From positions 1-17,538 of the forward strand of contig CALAQT010000079.1 in the NCBI GenBank assembly GCA_937888775.1: DNA of 17,538 bases, written 5' to 3'. Source of the stretch: an uncultured Actinomycetes bacterium. Lineage in GTDB: Bacteria > Actinomycetota > Thermoleophilia > Solirubrobacterales > Solirubrobacteraceae. The translations under genes were made by a program, and so were the position numbers. Shown piece after piece: positions 6,970-13,654 of this stretch (position 1 is the stretch's first letter; each line of letters opens with the position of its first letter). The notes below the pieces were generated by a model. The model was not told the origin of the DNA. It worked only from the letters and a program-made list of their open reading frames with translations, and did no database searches.

Positions 6970-7860
6970 TCAGGCCAGGAGTGCGGCGTCGTCAGACCAC
7001 GACCCCAACTCCAGCTCGGGGAGCTCGTCGGCGTCTAGGGGTTCCTCCTCGGGTGCGTCGGTCCCGAGGCCGAGCATCTCGTTGAGCGCGCCCGCGAGCA
7101 GCTCTCATCGTGCGGCGCAGAACTCGTCGAATCGCTCGATCGCCCACAGGCTCTCGTCGGTTGGGATCCACTGTGCCCGGAGCACCTGTGGGTCGGCCTT
7201 GGCGAGATAGCTCGCGGGGTCCTCTGCGCCGATCCGGATGTTGTCCCACTTAGAAAGGAATGCAAAGTTCGCGACGGTGGCTTGTTCGGGATGCCCCTGG
7301 AGCGCATGGCTCTTCAGCCACGCCTTTGGGAACACATGATGGACCTCGACCGATAGGCCGTTGTGCTGAGGGTCGTAGTTGATCGCCCGGTTGCTCAGCC
7401 AGCTTTGTGCGCCATTCTGTACTGCACGGAGCTGGAGCAGCTTGAGCAGCGGCGAGCGATAACCCTTGCCCTCGAGGTCCGCCGCGGTCAAGCGAGCGCC
7501 GGGCGTTCGTGGCTCCTGGGCCGCTCGGCTAAGCGCCTCGAGCACCTGCAGCCTATCCTCGTTCTCGCTCCGCAATACATTCACGTCGCTGGCCAGCCTT
7601 GTCTCCGCCAGCTGAAGGCTTCGATCTTGTGCGCCCGGCTGTGGTCGAGGTACATCCTCGATGACGCGGGCCTGCCGCTTGAGGAGCGCGTAAGGGCGGT
7701 GCTCCGAATCAATGAGCGGATCTTTCGCCGTTGCCACAAAGAGAGGGCTTTCAGGGATATCGCGCTCGACCATAGGGTGGAACCCCTCAACACAGTTCTC
7801 GCGGACGATCCGCGCGCCGGGTCGCCTGCAACCTCCGTCCCGCCAGCGCTTTATCTCAGG
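6970..7860 (-). pseudogene. GmrSD-like (DUF262/DUF1524 HNH) nuclease remnant, N-truncated with internal stop
   Basis: The C-terminal third of a GmrSD-type nuclease is well preserved: LTAADLEGKGYRSPLLKLLQ, the HNH core VEVHHVFPKAW, then VANFAFLSKWDNIRI and IPTDESLWAIERFDEFCAAR. At 7105-7107 a TGA follows CAAR, but the same frame continues as ELLAGALNEMLGLG and an acidic tail to a stop at 6970-6972, which is how this family normally ends. The TGA is one C-to-T change from CGA. The N-terminal DUF262 (ParB-like NTPase) domain is absent: the frame is open only to 7860, at the Fic operator, and the full protein is usually well over 500 residues. A 222-residue product from the ATG at 7773 could still be made. 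GmrSD enzymes restrict modified phage DNA; this copy is probably dead. Confidence 0.8.
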
Positions 7861-7874
7861 TTATGAGATAACCT
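7851..7874 (+). promoter_or_regulatory. Nested palindromic operator upstream of the first Fic gene
   Basis: Two perfect inverted repeats overlap. TTATCTCA and TGAGATAA flank GGTTA (7851-7871), and AGGTTAT and ATAACCT flank GAG (7858-7874). The site lies 17 bases before the ATG and overlaps the place where the promoter must be. The Fic protein ends in a winged-helix-like domain, so autorepression through this site is a reasonable inference. The AT-rich site stands out in GC-rich surroundings. Confidence 0.7.
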
Positions 7875-7890
7875 CAAACAAGAGGATCCC

Positions 7891-9294
7891 ATGTCTGAAC
7901 TTGTGAACCGTCATTGGCAGCCCCGGGTCGCCGGCGCCGGCCTCTCTCGCCGGGACCGACGGTCCTGCGATTACACGGCCTACGTCCCTGATCCTCTCGC
8001 GGGCCGGGGGTTCACGCTCGAAGGCGACGTCGCTGCTGATGTCGCGGACGCCGAAGCGGCGATCGCGCGGTTGAATGCACAGGCGAGCGCGCTCGTCGAC
8101 GCGGAGGCGCTCGCACGGCTACTGCTCCGCGCGGAGTCGGTGGCGTCGTCCCGCATCGAGGGCCTCGAGATCGGAGCGAGGCGGCTCCTGCATGCCGAGG
8201 CCGGCCGGTCGATGCGCGAGCGGTCCTCTGACGTGACGGCCACCGAGGTGCTCGGGAACATCGACGCGATGCTCCACGGCCTCGACTGGGTCGGACCCGG
8301 CGAGGAGATCACGATCGATCTGCTGTTGGAGATCCACATGCGGCTGCTGGCCGGCACGCCCCTCGAGGGGCACGGCGGGAGTTTCCGGACCGTCCAGAGC
8401 TGGATCGGCGGCAGCGACTACAACCCGTGCTCTGCCGACTTCGTTCCTCCGCCCCCGGAGCTCGTCGAGGCTCTGATGGGCGACCTCGTCTCGTTCTGCA
8501 ACGGCGATGACCTTCCGCCGGTCGTGCAGGCGGCCATCGCCCATGCGCAGTTCGAGACGATCCACCCGTTCATCGACGGCAATGGCCGCACGGGGCGCGC
8601 GATCATCCATCTGGTGCTCCGTCGCAGGGGACTGGCGGTCCGCGTGCTGCCACCCGTGTCGCTGGTGCTCGCTACCCTCGCACGCGACTACGTGGGCGGG
8701 CTCACGGCGACCCGCTACGTCGGACCGCCCGGCTCCGAGCAGGCCCGTGACGGTTTGAACCGGTGGATCGCGACGTTCGCCGCCGCCTGCACGCGCTCGG
8801 TCGCCGACGCCAACGACTTCGAGCGCCGCGTCGCCGAGCTCGAGTCGGGGTGGCGTGAGCGACTCGGCCGCGTGCGCGCCAACTCCGCGGCCGATCTGCT
8901 GCTTCACCGGCTCGCGGGCGCCCCCGTGTTGACGGTCGAGAGCGCGGCGTCGCTGATCGGCCGTACGTACAACCCCGCGAACGAGGCCGTTCAACGCCTC
9001 GTGAAGGCTGGGATCCTGCACCAGATCACGATCGGTAGGCGCAACCGCGCGTATGAGGCCCCGGAAGTCATCGACGCGTTCACCGATCTCGAGCGCCAGC
9101 TCGCGAGTCCAGCGGGGCACACGCGCACCTCCTCGCCGGCACGGCCCGTGCCACGGCGGCGGTCGTCGATGCCCAGCTCACGAGCCGGAGGGTCCCGCGA
9201 GCGCACCCGCCAGGTCGGGGAACGCTTGGTGGCCCAGCACGGAGAGGCGCTCGAGATCCTCGCCAATCACGATCCCGACGACCCGCACCAGTAG
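7891..9294 (+). CDS. Fic family protein with C-terminal winged helix (class II)
   Basis: A 467-residue Fic protein, expected to transfer AMP from ATP to hydroxyl groups of target proteins. The catalytic motif HPFIDGNGRTGR is complete at residues 225-236, with the catalytic His and the second Arg present. The N-terminal inhibitory motif SxxxEG is at 86-91 (SSRIEG), which defines class II self-inhibition. The flap region GGSFRTVQSWIGG lies near 162-174. A winged-helix-like segment follows at about 348-405 (VESAASLIGRTYNPANEAVQ). Normal relatives end soon after; here a basic, Pro/Ser-rich linker and a further helix-like tail (ERTRQVGERLVAQHGEALEI) extend it about 55 residues. AGAGG six bases before the ATG supports the start. 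It converges on a second Fic gene and lies beside a dead GmrSD gene. Confidence 0.95.
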   Translation: MSELVNRHWQPRVAGAGLSRRDRRSCDYTAYVPDPLAGRGFTLEGDVAADVADAEAAIARLNAQASALVDAEALARLLLRAESVASSRIEGLEIGARRLLHAEAGRSMRERSSDVTATEVLGNIDAMLHGLDWVGPGEEITIDLLLEIHMRLLAGTPLEGHGGSFRTVQSWIGGSDYNPCSADFVPPPPELVEALMGDLVSFCNGDDLPPVVQAAIAHAQFETIHPFIDGNGRTGRAIIHLVLRRRGLAVRVLPPVSLVLATLARDYVGGLTATRYVGPPGSEQARDGLNRWIATFAAACTRSVADANDFERRVAELESGWRERLGRVRANSAADLLLHRLAGAPVLTVESAASLIGRTYNPANEAVQRLVKAGILHQITIGRRNRAYEAPEVIDAFTDLERQLASPAGHTRTSSPARPVPRRRSSMPSSRAGGSRERTRQVGERLVAQHGEALEILANHDPDDPHQ

Positions 9295-9315
9295 TAGGGC
9301 AAGGCTCCTGATTCT

Positions 9316-9336
9316 CGCGCCTGGGACGGTGGCGCG
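9316..9336. terminator. GC-rich hairpin between the convergent Fic genes
   Basis: CGCGCC and GGCGCG pair around a 9-base loop, 22 bases after the first Fic stop. There is no T-run. A second small stem, GGCC-TACG-GGCC, lies just before the other gene's stop near 9414-9425. Either may help end transcription of the convergent pair. Confidence 0.3.
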
Positions 9337-9425
9337 CGAACGGGACGAGCGCAGCTCCCCGCCGCGGAGCAAGGGGTCCTAGAGGCCCAGCCCCTCCGGG
9401 TTAGCGTTCTTTTGGCCTACGGGCC

Positions 9426-10532
9426 TCAGGCCTTGAGATCAGGCTCGGCGACAGCCTTGCGGACATCCTCGCTCAGCTGCGCGCTGGCCCGGTAGCGCGT
9501 GGAAGGACCGCTGCCCTGCCGTGCGACGAGCCCCGCATCGAGCAGCCGCCGCAGGTCGTTGCTCGCAGTCGGCTGTGATACCGCAGCCTCGGCTACGTAG
9601 CTCGCGCGGTCGACGCCCTGAAAGAGGCTCTGCTCCAGGGCGATGACCAGCCTGTCCGGCCATCCGCGCTGCTCCACGAGATCCTCCAGGAAGGACCAGC
9701 GCTTCGCGGCCTCTGTGAGCTGCTCCGAGCGTCGACGTGCCTGATCGATATGAGCCTGCACGCAGAATTCGACCCACGGTCCCGCGTCTCGCTCGGGCTG
9801 GTAGCTACCGGCCTGAACCGCTTCGAGCGTCGCGTAGTAGTCCTGCGTGTTCTCACCCAGGTACTCCTCTATCGAAAGGAACTCCGGCGTGAGCAGGCCT
9901 CCGCGGGCGAGCACGAGCGATTGGAGGATCCGCGAGACGCGGCCATTTCCGTCGTTGAACGGATGGACAGACACGAGATGCAGGTGGGCCATCGCGGCGC
10001 GAACCACTACGTGCGCTTCGAGGTCGCCATGCTCGAGCCACTCGGCGACCTCGCCCATCAGCGCCGGAACCTCCTCATACGGCGGTCCGAGGTAGGCGAG
10101 TGAGCCTCCCTGGGGGCTGGTCACGCTTACCGGGCCGACGCGGTATTGGCCGGGATCCTTGTCCTTCTGGAAGTAGCAGGCGTCGAAATGGAGATCCAAG
10201 ATGACGCGATCGACCCAGCGAAAGTGCGGGTCGTCGGACATCACGCCCACGTGGTCCATGGCGCGTCCGTAACACGAGAGCGCCATTCGATGCTCGTCAT
10301 TGGGATCCGCCGGCTCTTGCCCACTGCTCAGGGCCACGGCCTCCTCAGGGGGGACATGGAATCCCTCGATTTCGATCGAGCTCGAGGCCGCGGACGCGCG
10401 CCATTCGCGACGCAGCCGACCGAGCCACGGGGTCTCGACCCCTGTCTTGTCGCCGAGCGCGCCGCGCAAGGCGTCGAGCTCCTTGAGGAGGCGCACGGTT
10501 GTGCCGTTGATTGGGGGTGTCTTGTAGATCAT
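9426..10532 (-). CDS. Fic family protein, second type, with C-terminal winged helix
   Basis: A 368-residue Fic protein of the Fic/DUF4172-like layout, different from its neighbour. The catalytic motif HPFNDGNGRVSR is complete at residues 190-201. The inhibitory motif SIEIEG at 52-57 fits class II SxxxEG. The flap carries VTSPQGGSLAYLGPPYEEV (about 137-155). The C-terminal part has a winged-helix-like VAEAAVSQPTASNDLRRLL and a wing near 335-350, suggesting DNA binding. The start chosen is MIYKTPPINGTTVRL; the frame is open 30 codons further up, but those residues are not protein-like and run through the operator. No Shine-Dalgarno site is seen, while a TATGCT box lies 8 bases before the ATG, so the message may be leaderless. 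Its tail is back-to-back with the tail of the other Fic gene. Confidence 0.94.
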   Translation of the reverse strand: MIYKTPPINGTTVRLLKELDALRGALGDKTGVETPWLGRLRREWRASAASSSIEIEGFHVPPEEAVALSSGQEPADPNDEHRMALSCYGRAMDHVGVMSDDPHFRWVDRVILDLHFDACYFQKDKDPGQYRVGPVSVTSPQGGSLAYLGPPYEEVPALMGEVAEWLEHGDLEAHVVVRAAMAHLHLVSVHPFNDGNGRVSRILQSLVLARGGLLTPEFLSIEEYLGENTQDYYATLEAVQAGSYQPERDAGPWVEFCVQAHIDQARRRSEQLTEAAKRWSFLEDLVEQRGWPDRLVIALEQSLFQGVDRASYVAEAAVSQPTASNDLRRLLDAGLVARQGSGPSTRYRASAQLSEDVRKAVAEPDLKA

Positions 10533-10540
10533 CGGATAGG

Positions 10541-10546
10541 AGCATA
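10541..10546 (-). promoter_or_regulatory. Candidate -10 box of the second Fic gene (leaderless)
   Basis: TATGCT on the minus strand is 8 bases from the ATG at 10532, so transcription would start at or next to the start codon. This agrees with the lack of a ribosome binding site. It touches the palindrome at 10546-10561, so a protein bound there would cover the promoter. Confidence 0.45.
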
Positions 10547-10574
10547 GACGATTATTCGTCTTATCGGCCAGACG
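10546..10574 (-). promoter_or_regulatory. Operator-like AGACG repeats upstream of the second Fic gene
   Basis: AGACGATTATTCGTCT (10546-10561) is an inverted repeat with 6-bp arms and a 4-base centre. A third half-site AGACG follows at 10570-10574. It sits over the -35/-10 interval of the Fic gene. Its sequence is unrelated to the operator of the other Fic gene, which implies separate regulators, most simply each Fic protein's own winged helix. Confidence 0.55.
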
Positions 10575-10865
10575 AGGCAATATCCAAAGCGGCTTGGCGC
10601 ACCTCAGCCAGGGGGAGAGCACCGCGGGCGAGCAGCTCTATCCGCGAGTCAGAGGGTTAGACGGGAGGGCGCGGCGGAATCGGGCGCGGCGCCGTCGTCG
10701 AGGACCCCCGCGGTGAGAGAGACGGGCGATGCCACCGCGTGATCTGCCGCCCGCTCTTCGGCCGCGAGCACGGGGGGGCGTCTACGGTGGGATCGAGGGT
10801 CTCCCGGATTCGCTTTGAAATCGGGCTGGCCGCGGTCGCCTCCGTCCGGCATGAGCTTGACGTAC

Positions 10866-10894
10866 GTAGTCCTCCGCTGAACCCAGAGGACTAC
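10866..10894. repeat. Perfect 9-bp inverted repeat upstream of the SHOCT gene
   Basis: GTAGTCCTC and GAGGACTAC are exact reverse complements separated by 11 bases. The centre of the site is about 57 bases before the SHOCT start. It could be an operator just upstream of the promoter or an RNA hairpin. No T-run follows on either strand, which argues against an intrinsic terminator. Confidence 0.65.
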
Positions 10895-10923
10895 CACCCG
10901 ATCGAAGCACGGCTGGGAGACCC

Positions 10924-10929
10924 TAGCCT
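10924..10929 (+). promoter_or_regulatory. Candidate -10 box of the SHOCT gene
   Basis: TAGCCT fits TANNNT and lies 7 bases before the ATG at 10937, which would give a leaderless message. GGAAG lies too close to the ATG to serve as a normal ribosome binding site. No convincing -35 was found. Confidence 0.3.
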
Positions 10930-10936
10930 CGGAAGC

Positions 10937-11224
10937 ATGCGATACGGCGAACACATGGACTACGCGGATCACATGGATCGTGGCGGCTGGATCTTCCCGG
11001 CCGTCCTGATGCTGCTCCTGATCGTGCTCGTTGTCGTCGCGGTCGTCTGGTTCGCCCGCAATCAGACGGGCAAAGTCGCGCCGCGGTATCCGAGCGGCGA
11101 GGGAGGGTCGCCGCGCGAGGTTCTCGACCGGCGGCTCGTTTCGGGTGAGATCGGCGAGGAGGAGTACCGGCGTCTGCGCGCCCTGCTCTCTGACGCCGCT
11201 CCACCGACCCAACCGCCAGGCTGA
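10937..11224 (+). CDS. Small membrane protein with SHOCT domain
   Basis: A 95-residue protein with three visible parts. A short His/Asp-rich N-terminus (MRYGEHMDYADHMDRGG) comes first. A single membrane helix spans about residues 18-40 (WIFPAVLMLLLIVLVVVAVV). A C-terminal SHOCT motif occupies about 58-84 (SPREVLDRRLVSGEIGEEEY followed by RRLRALL). SHOCT is a short helical motif often found at the end of small membrane proteins and thought to aid oligomerisation; its exact role is not established. The Arg after the helix suggests the SHOCT part is in the cytoplasm. Starts at the second or third Met (10955 or 10973) are also possible. It stands alone, convergent with the class V enzyme gene, with a notable inverted repeat upstream. 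Confidence 0.85.
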   Translation: MRYGEHMDYADHMDRGGWIFPAVLMLLLIVLVVVAVVWFARNQTGKVAPRYPSGEGGSPREVLDRRLVSGEIGEEEYRRLRALLSDAAPPTQPPG

Positions 11225-11360
11225 GCGATGGGGAGGGTCGTCACGATGGCCCCTCCTCGGCGACGAGAACGAGCGGCGCTGGAGGGTCTTCCGCCAGCGC
11301 GTCGAGCAGGTCACCTCCGCCCAAGCTCCACTCCCCTCGTCGCGGCCTGACCCCGATCGC

Positions 11361-12818
11361 TCAGCAGGCGATGCGCGCGGGGAGGTCCGTGGGGATGCTC
11401 GTGAGGTCGGTGAACTCGGCCGCGAAGGCCATGAAACGGTGAATGTCCGGGAGGTTCGTTGCGAGCCCCAGGGACGCGCGGACGGCGCCGCCCGAGGGCA
11501 GGCCGATCGCTCTGACGTAGTCGTCGAGGGCCATGCCGTCGCCGAACTCCCCGCCGACGAGCGTCTCCTGCGAGATCGTGAAAGCGAGCTCGCCGGCACC
11601 GGGGTTGCAGAAGCACCCTGTGCGCAGTGAGACGTTGTGCTTGCCGGCTACGCGATCGACGTAGCGCTCATCGACGATGCGCCCGTCCGGATGCAGGAAG
11701 TTGAACGCGATCGTGGCGCCTCGCCGTTGCCATCCCCGGGGTCCGTAGACGACCGCGGCGGGCGAGCCGTCGGAGTGCTTCAGCGCCCCAAGGCTCTCCA
11801 GCAGCCAGTCGCCGAGGGCGGCGACGCGCGCGTGGATCGTCTCGAGCCCGACGCGGTCGAGCAGGTCCAGGCCGATCTCGACGGCGGGCAGGTTCAGGTA
11901 GTTGACGGTGCCGTCCTCGAAGTGCGGGGCGCCCGGTGCGGACTGGTAGTACTGGCGCTGGACGAACGCCGCGACGATCGTGCCCCCGGAGAACCATGGT
12001 CGCTCGAGCTTCGCGAGCGTGGCGCGGCGGGCGAGCAGGCAGCCGACTCCGGTCGGCCATCCGAACATCTTGTAGAAGGACAGCGCCACGAAGTCCGGAT
12101 GCCAACGGCTGAGGTCGAGCCTGTTGGTGGGCACGTGAGCAGCGGCGTCCAGCAGGACGTCCCAGCCGTGCGCCTGGGCCTGCTCGATCCACTCCAGCGG
12201 GTGATGCGCACCGGAGAAGTTGGACTGCGCGGGGTAGGCGAACAGGTTGTTGTGATCGCCGAGAGTCTCCGTCAGGTAGCGCGGCAGGAGACTCTCGTCG
12301 ACCCTCAGTTCGGGCGCCACGCTTGGGACGTACGTCGTCTCGGCGCCCCGCGCACGGGCGAACTCGCGGATGCCGTTGACCGAGTTGTGGTTGTCGAACG
12401 TGAGCAGGAAGCGGTCGCCTGCATGGAACGGGTAGGCCTCGCCGACCAGCCGCAGCGCGCCGGTCGCGTTCGGCGTGAAGATCGCCTCGTACTCCTCAGG
12501 GGAGGCTCTGAAGAACTTCAGCACTCGGGCTCTCGCGCGCTCGAGCAGCTCGGTGCTCGCCGCCGAGGTGGGGTTGACCGAGTGCGGGTTGCCGAACACG
12601 TTCTCGCGCAGCAGCCGCATGTGCTCGACGAGTTGCGAGTCCGCGTACAGGCCGCCGCCCGTGTAGTCGAGGTAGACGTGGCGGCCGCCGTCAAGACGTG
12701 CAAAGTCGGTGCTGCGGAGCTCGTCGAGGACGGCCGTCTGGCCGTAGCGCGGATGCCGGCGCCGAAAAGCGGCCTCCGCAGTCACGTGCGCCTCCGGCTC
12801 GGTGGGAACGACGCTCAT
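11361..12818 (-). CDS. Class V aminotransferase-fold PLP enzyme, MoCo-sulfurase-like
   Basis: A 485-residue PLP enzyme of the class V/cysteine-desulfurase fold, closest in appearance to the N-terminal domain of molybdenum cofactor sulfurase. Family marks in order are YLDYTGGGLYADSQL (about 49-63), GNPHS (76-80), FDNHNSVNGIREFARARGAE (141-160), the PLP aspartate in VLLDAAAH (Asp224), the Schiff-base Lys250 in SFYKMFGWPTG, and RTGCFCNPGAGE (399-410), which carries two cysteines. The residue after CNPGA is Gly, where, as I recall, eukaryotic sulfurases have Cys. It lacks the MOSC domain of eukaryotic MOCOS. The likely chemistry is taking sulfur from cysteine, but the acceptor is unknown, and another class V reaction is possible. 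It lies 93 bases behind the AhpD-like gene on the same strand. The ribosome binding site is weak (AGAGG about 12 bases upstream). Confidence 0.9.
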   Translation of the reverse strand: MSVVPTEPEAHVTAEAAFRRRHPRYGQTAVLDELRSTDFARLDGGRHVYLDYTGGGLYADSQLVEHMRLLRENVFGNPHSVNPTSAASTELLERARARVLKFFRASPEEYEAIFTPNATGALRLVGEAYPFHAGDRFLLTFDNHNSVNGIREFARARGAETTYVPSVAPELRVDESLLPRYLTETLGDHNNLFAYPAQSNFSGAHHPLEWIEQAQAHGWDVLLDAAAHVPTNRLDLSRWHPDFVALSFYKMFGWPTGVGCLLARRATLAKLERPWFSGGTIVAAFVQRQYYQSAPGAPHFEDGTVNYLNLPAVEIGLDLLDRVGLETIHARVAALGDWLLESLGALKHSDGSPAAVVYGPRGWQRRGATIAFNFLHPDGRIVDERYVDRVAGKHNVSLRTGCFCNPGAGELAFTISQETLVGGEFGDGMALDDYVRAIGLPSGGAVRASLGLATNLPDIHRFMAFAAEFTDLTSIPTDLPARIAC

Positions 12819-12911
12819 GTCGCCGGCCGACCTCTCAACGGCTCGACGTCGACCTCGCTGCCCGCGCGCACGCCCTCGGGCGGCTCGCTCGCCTGCTGCC
12901 CTGCGTGGCGG

Positions 12912-13493
12912 TCACGTGGCGGCACCGAAGAGCCTCACCTTGCGTGCGGCCAGCGTATTGAGGGAGAGGTTTGCCAGAGCCATCGCTCGAGCGATCGCGT
13001 CGATCTCTTCGAGCTCCCGGACGCTCAGATGCTCTCGCGCGGACTCCTCGATCCCCGCGGACGCCGATCCTTCAAAGCGATACTCGGCGCGCTCGACGGC
13101 GTAGTGGACGGCTGCACGACTGCGAGCGTCGAGCTGCTCGAGATCTCCCGCTCGGAGTGCCTCCAGCTCGGTGGACGACACGCCGGCACGCAGCGCCCAG
13201 CGCCGATGCACGCGCGTGCATCCGCCACATGCGTTCACCTGGCTGACGGCCACCATGACTCGCTCGCGAAGCTCGCTGTCGAGACCGCCGGCATAGGCAT
13301 GCGCCAGCAGCCGGCCCCGCAGCACGACGTTGGCCAGGTCGCGCGCCGCTTCCTCGGCCGAGGCGAACCGTCGCGGTACACAGACGCCAGCGGCGACCGT
13401 GCTCAGATCGGGCCCGCAGGTGCCAGGCCTGTCGCTTGCCGTGCCGTGCCGCCCTGCCCGCGATTCCGAGCGGATGCCATTGGAGCTGCTCAC
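12912..13493 (-). CDS. AhpD/carboxymuconolactone decarboxylase-like CxxC protein
   Basis: A 193-residue all-helical protein of the AhpD-like/CMD superfamily. The redox motif is CGGC with a His four residues on (Cys89, Cys92, His96 in VNACGGCTRVHRRWALRAG), the usual C-x2-C-x3-H arrangement of peroxidase-coupled thiol proteins in this fold. The rest (LDSELRERVMVAVSQ before it and ALANLSLNTLAARKVRLFG at the end) is also typical. The frame is open 48 codons further upstream, but that part is low-complexity basic sequence crossing the promoter. The GTG at 13493 is preferred because a TACAGT -10 box lies six bases upstream, giving a leaderless message. It probably forms an operon with the class V PLP enzyme and is divergent from the SQR-like flavoprotein, suggesting a shared thiol/sulfur role. 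Confidence 0.85.
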   Translation of the reverse strand: MSSSNGIRSESRAGRHGTASDRPGTCGPDLSTVAAGVCVPRRFASAEEAARDLANVVLRGRLLAHAYAGGLDSELRERVMVAVSQVNACGGCTRVHRRWALRAGVSSTELEALRAGDLEQLDARSRAAVHYAVERAEYRFEGSASAGIEESAREHLSVRELEEIDAIARAMALANLSLNTLAARKVRLFGAAT

Positions 13494-13499
13494 GATCTG

Positions 13500-13505
13500 A
13501 CTGTA
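13500..13505 (-). promoter_or_regulatory. Candidate -10 box of the AhpD-like gene (leaderless)
   Basis: TACAGT on the minus strand fits TANNNT and is six bases before the GTG at 13493. No Shine-Dalgarno site is present, so the message probably starts at the GTG. It forms one side of the divergent promoter region 13494-13654. Confidence 0.45.
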
Positions 13506-13638
13506 GCCTGGGTGAGAGCGGGACCGCTTGAGGGGCGGCCGGGGCGGCGCCGCGGTGGGGAGCCGCGAGCTCTCGCGCGCGTGGAATTCCTCGACTCGCG
13601 CCGTAGTTATCCCGCATGGCGCTGCGATCCTCCTCACC

Positions 13639-13644
13639 TACCGT
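13639..13644 (+). promoter_or_regulatory. Candidate -10 box of the SQR-like operon
   Basis: TACCGT fits TANNNT and lies 10 bases before the ATG of the 13-codon ORF at 13655. Transcription would then start only a few bases before that ATG. It forms the other side of the divergent region. Confidence 0.35.
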
Positions 13645-13654
13645 TAGGCGCATC

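Larger units (their letters stand above)
10575..10936. other. Intergenic stretch between the Fic gene and the SHOCT gene
   Basis: About 360 bases with no confident gene. Frames are open on both strands but read as arginine/proline-rich, low-quality protein without a start signal. The only clear structure is the 9-bp inverted repeat at 10866-10894, with a possible -10 box after it. Confidence 0.5.

Noticed and set aside
10533..10622. Thirty extra N-terminal codons for the second Fic protein
   Set aside because: They run through the palindromic operator and read as unlikely protein; MIYKTPPING is the usual type of start.
10649..11599. A 316-codon minus-strand frame across the SHOCT gene
   Set aside because: Low-complexity Arg/Ser/Pro content, no motif, and it overlaps both the SHOCT gene and the class V gene end.
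13494..13637. Forty-eight extra N-terminal codons for the AhpD-like protein
   Set aside because: Basic low-complexity sequence over the divergent promoter region; the GTG at 13493 is better supported.
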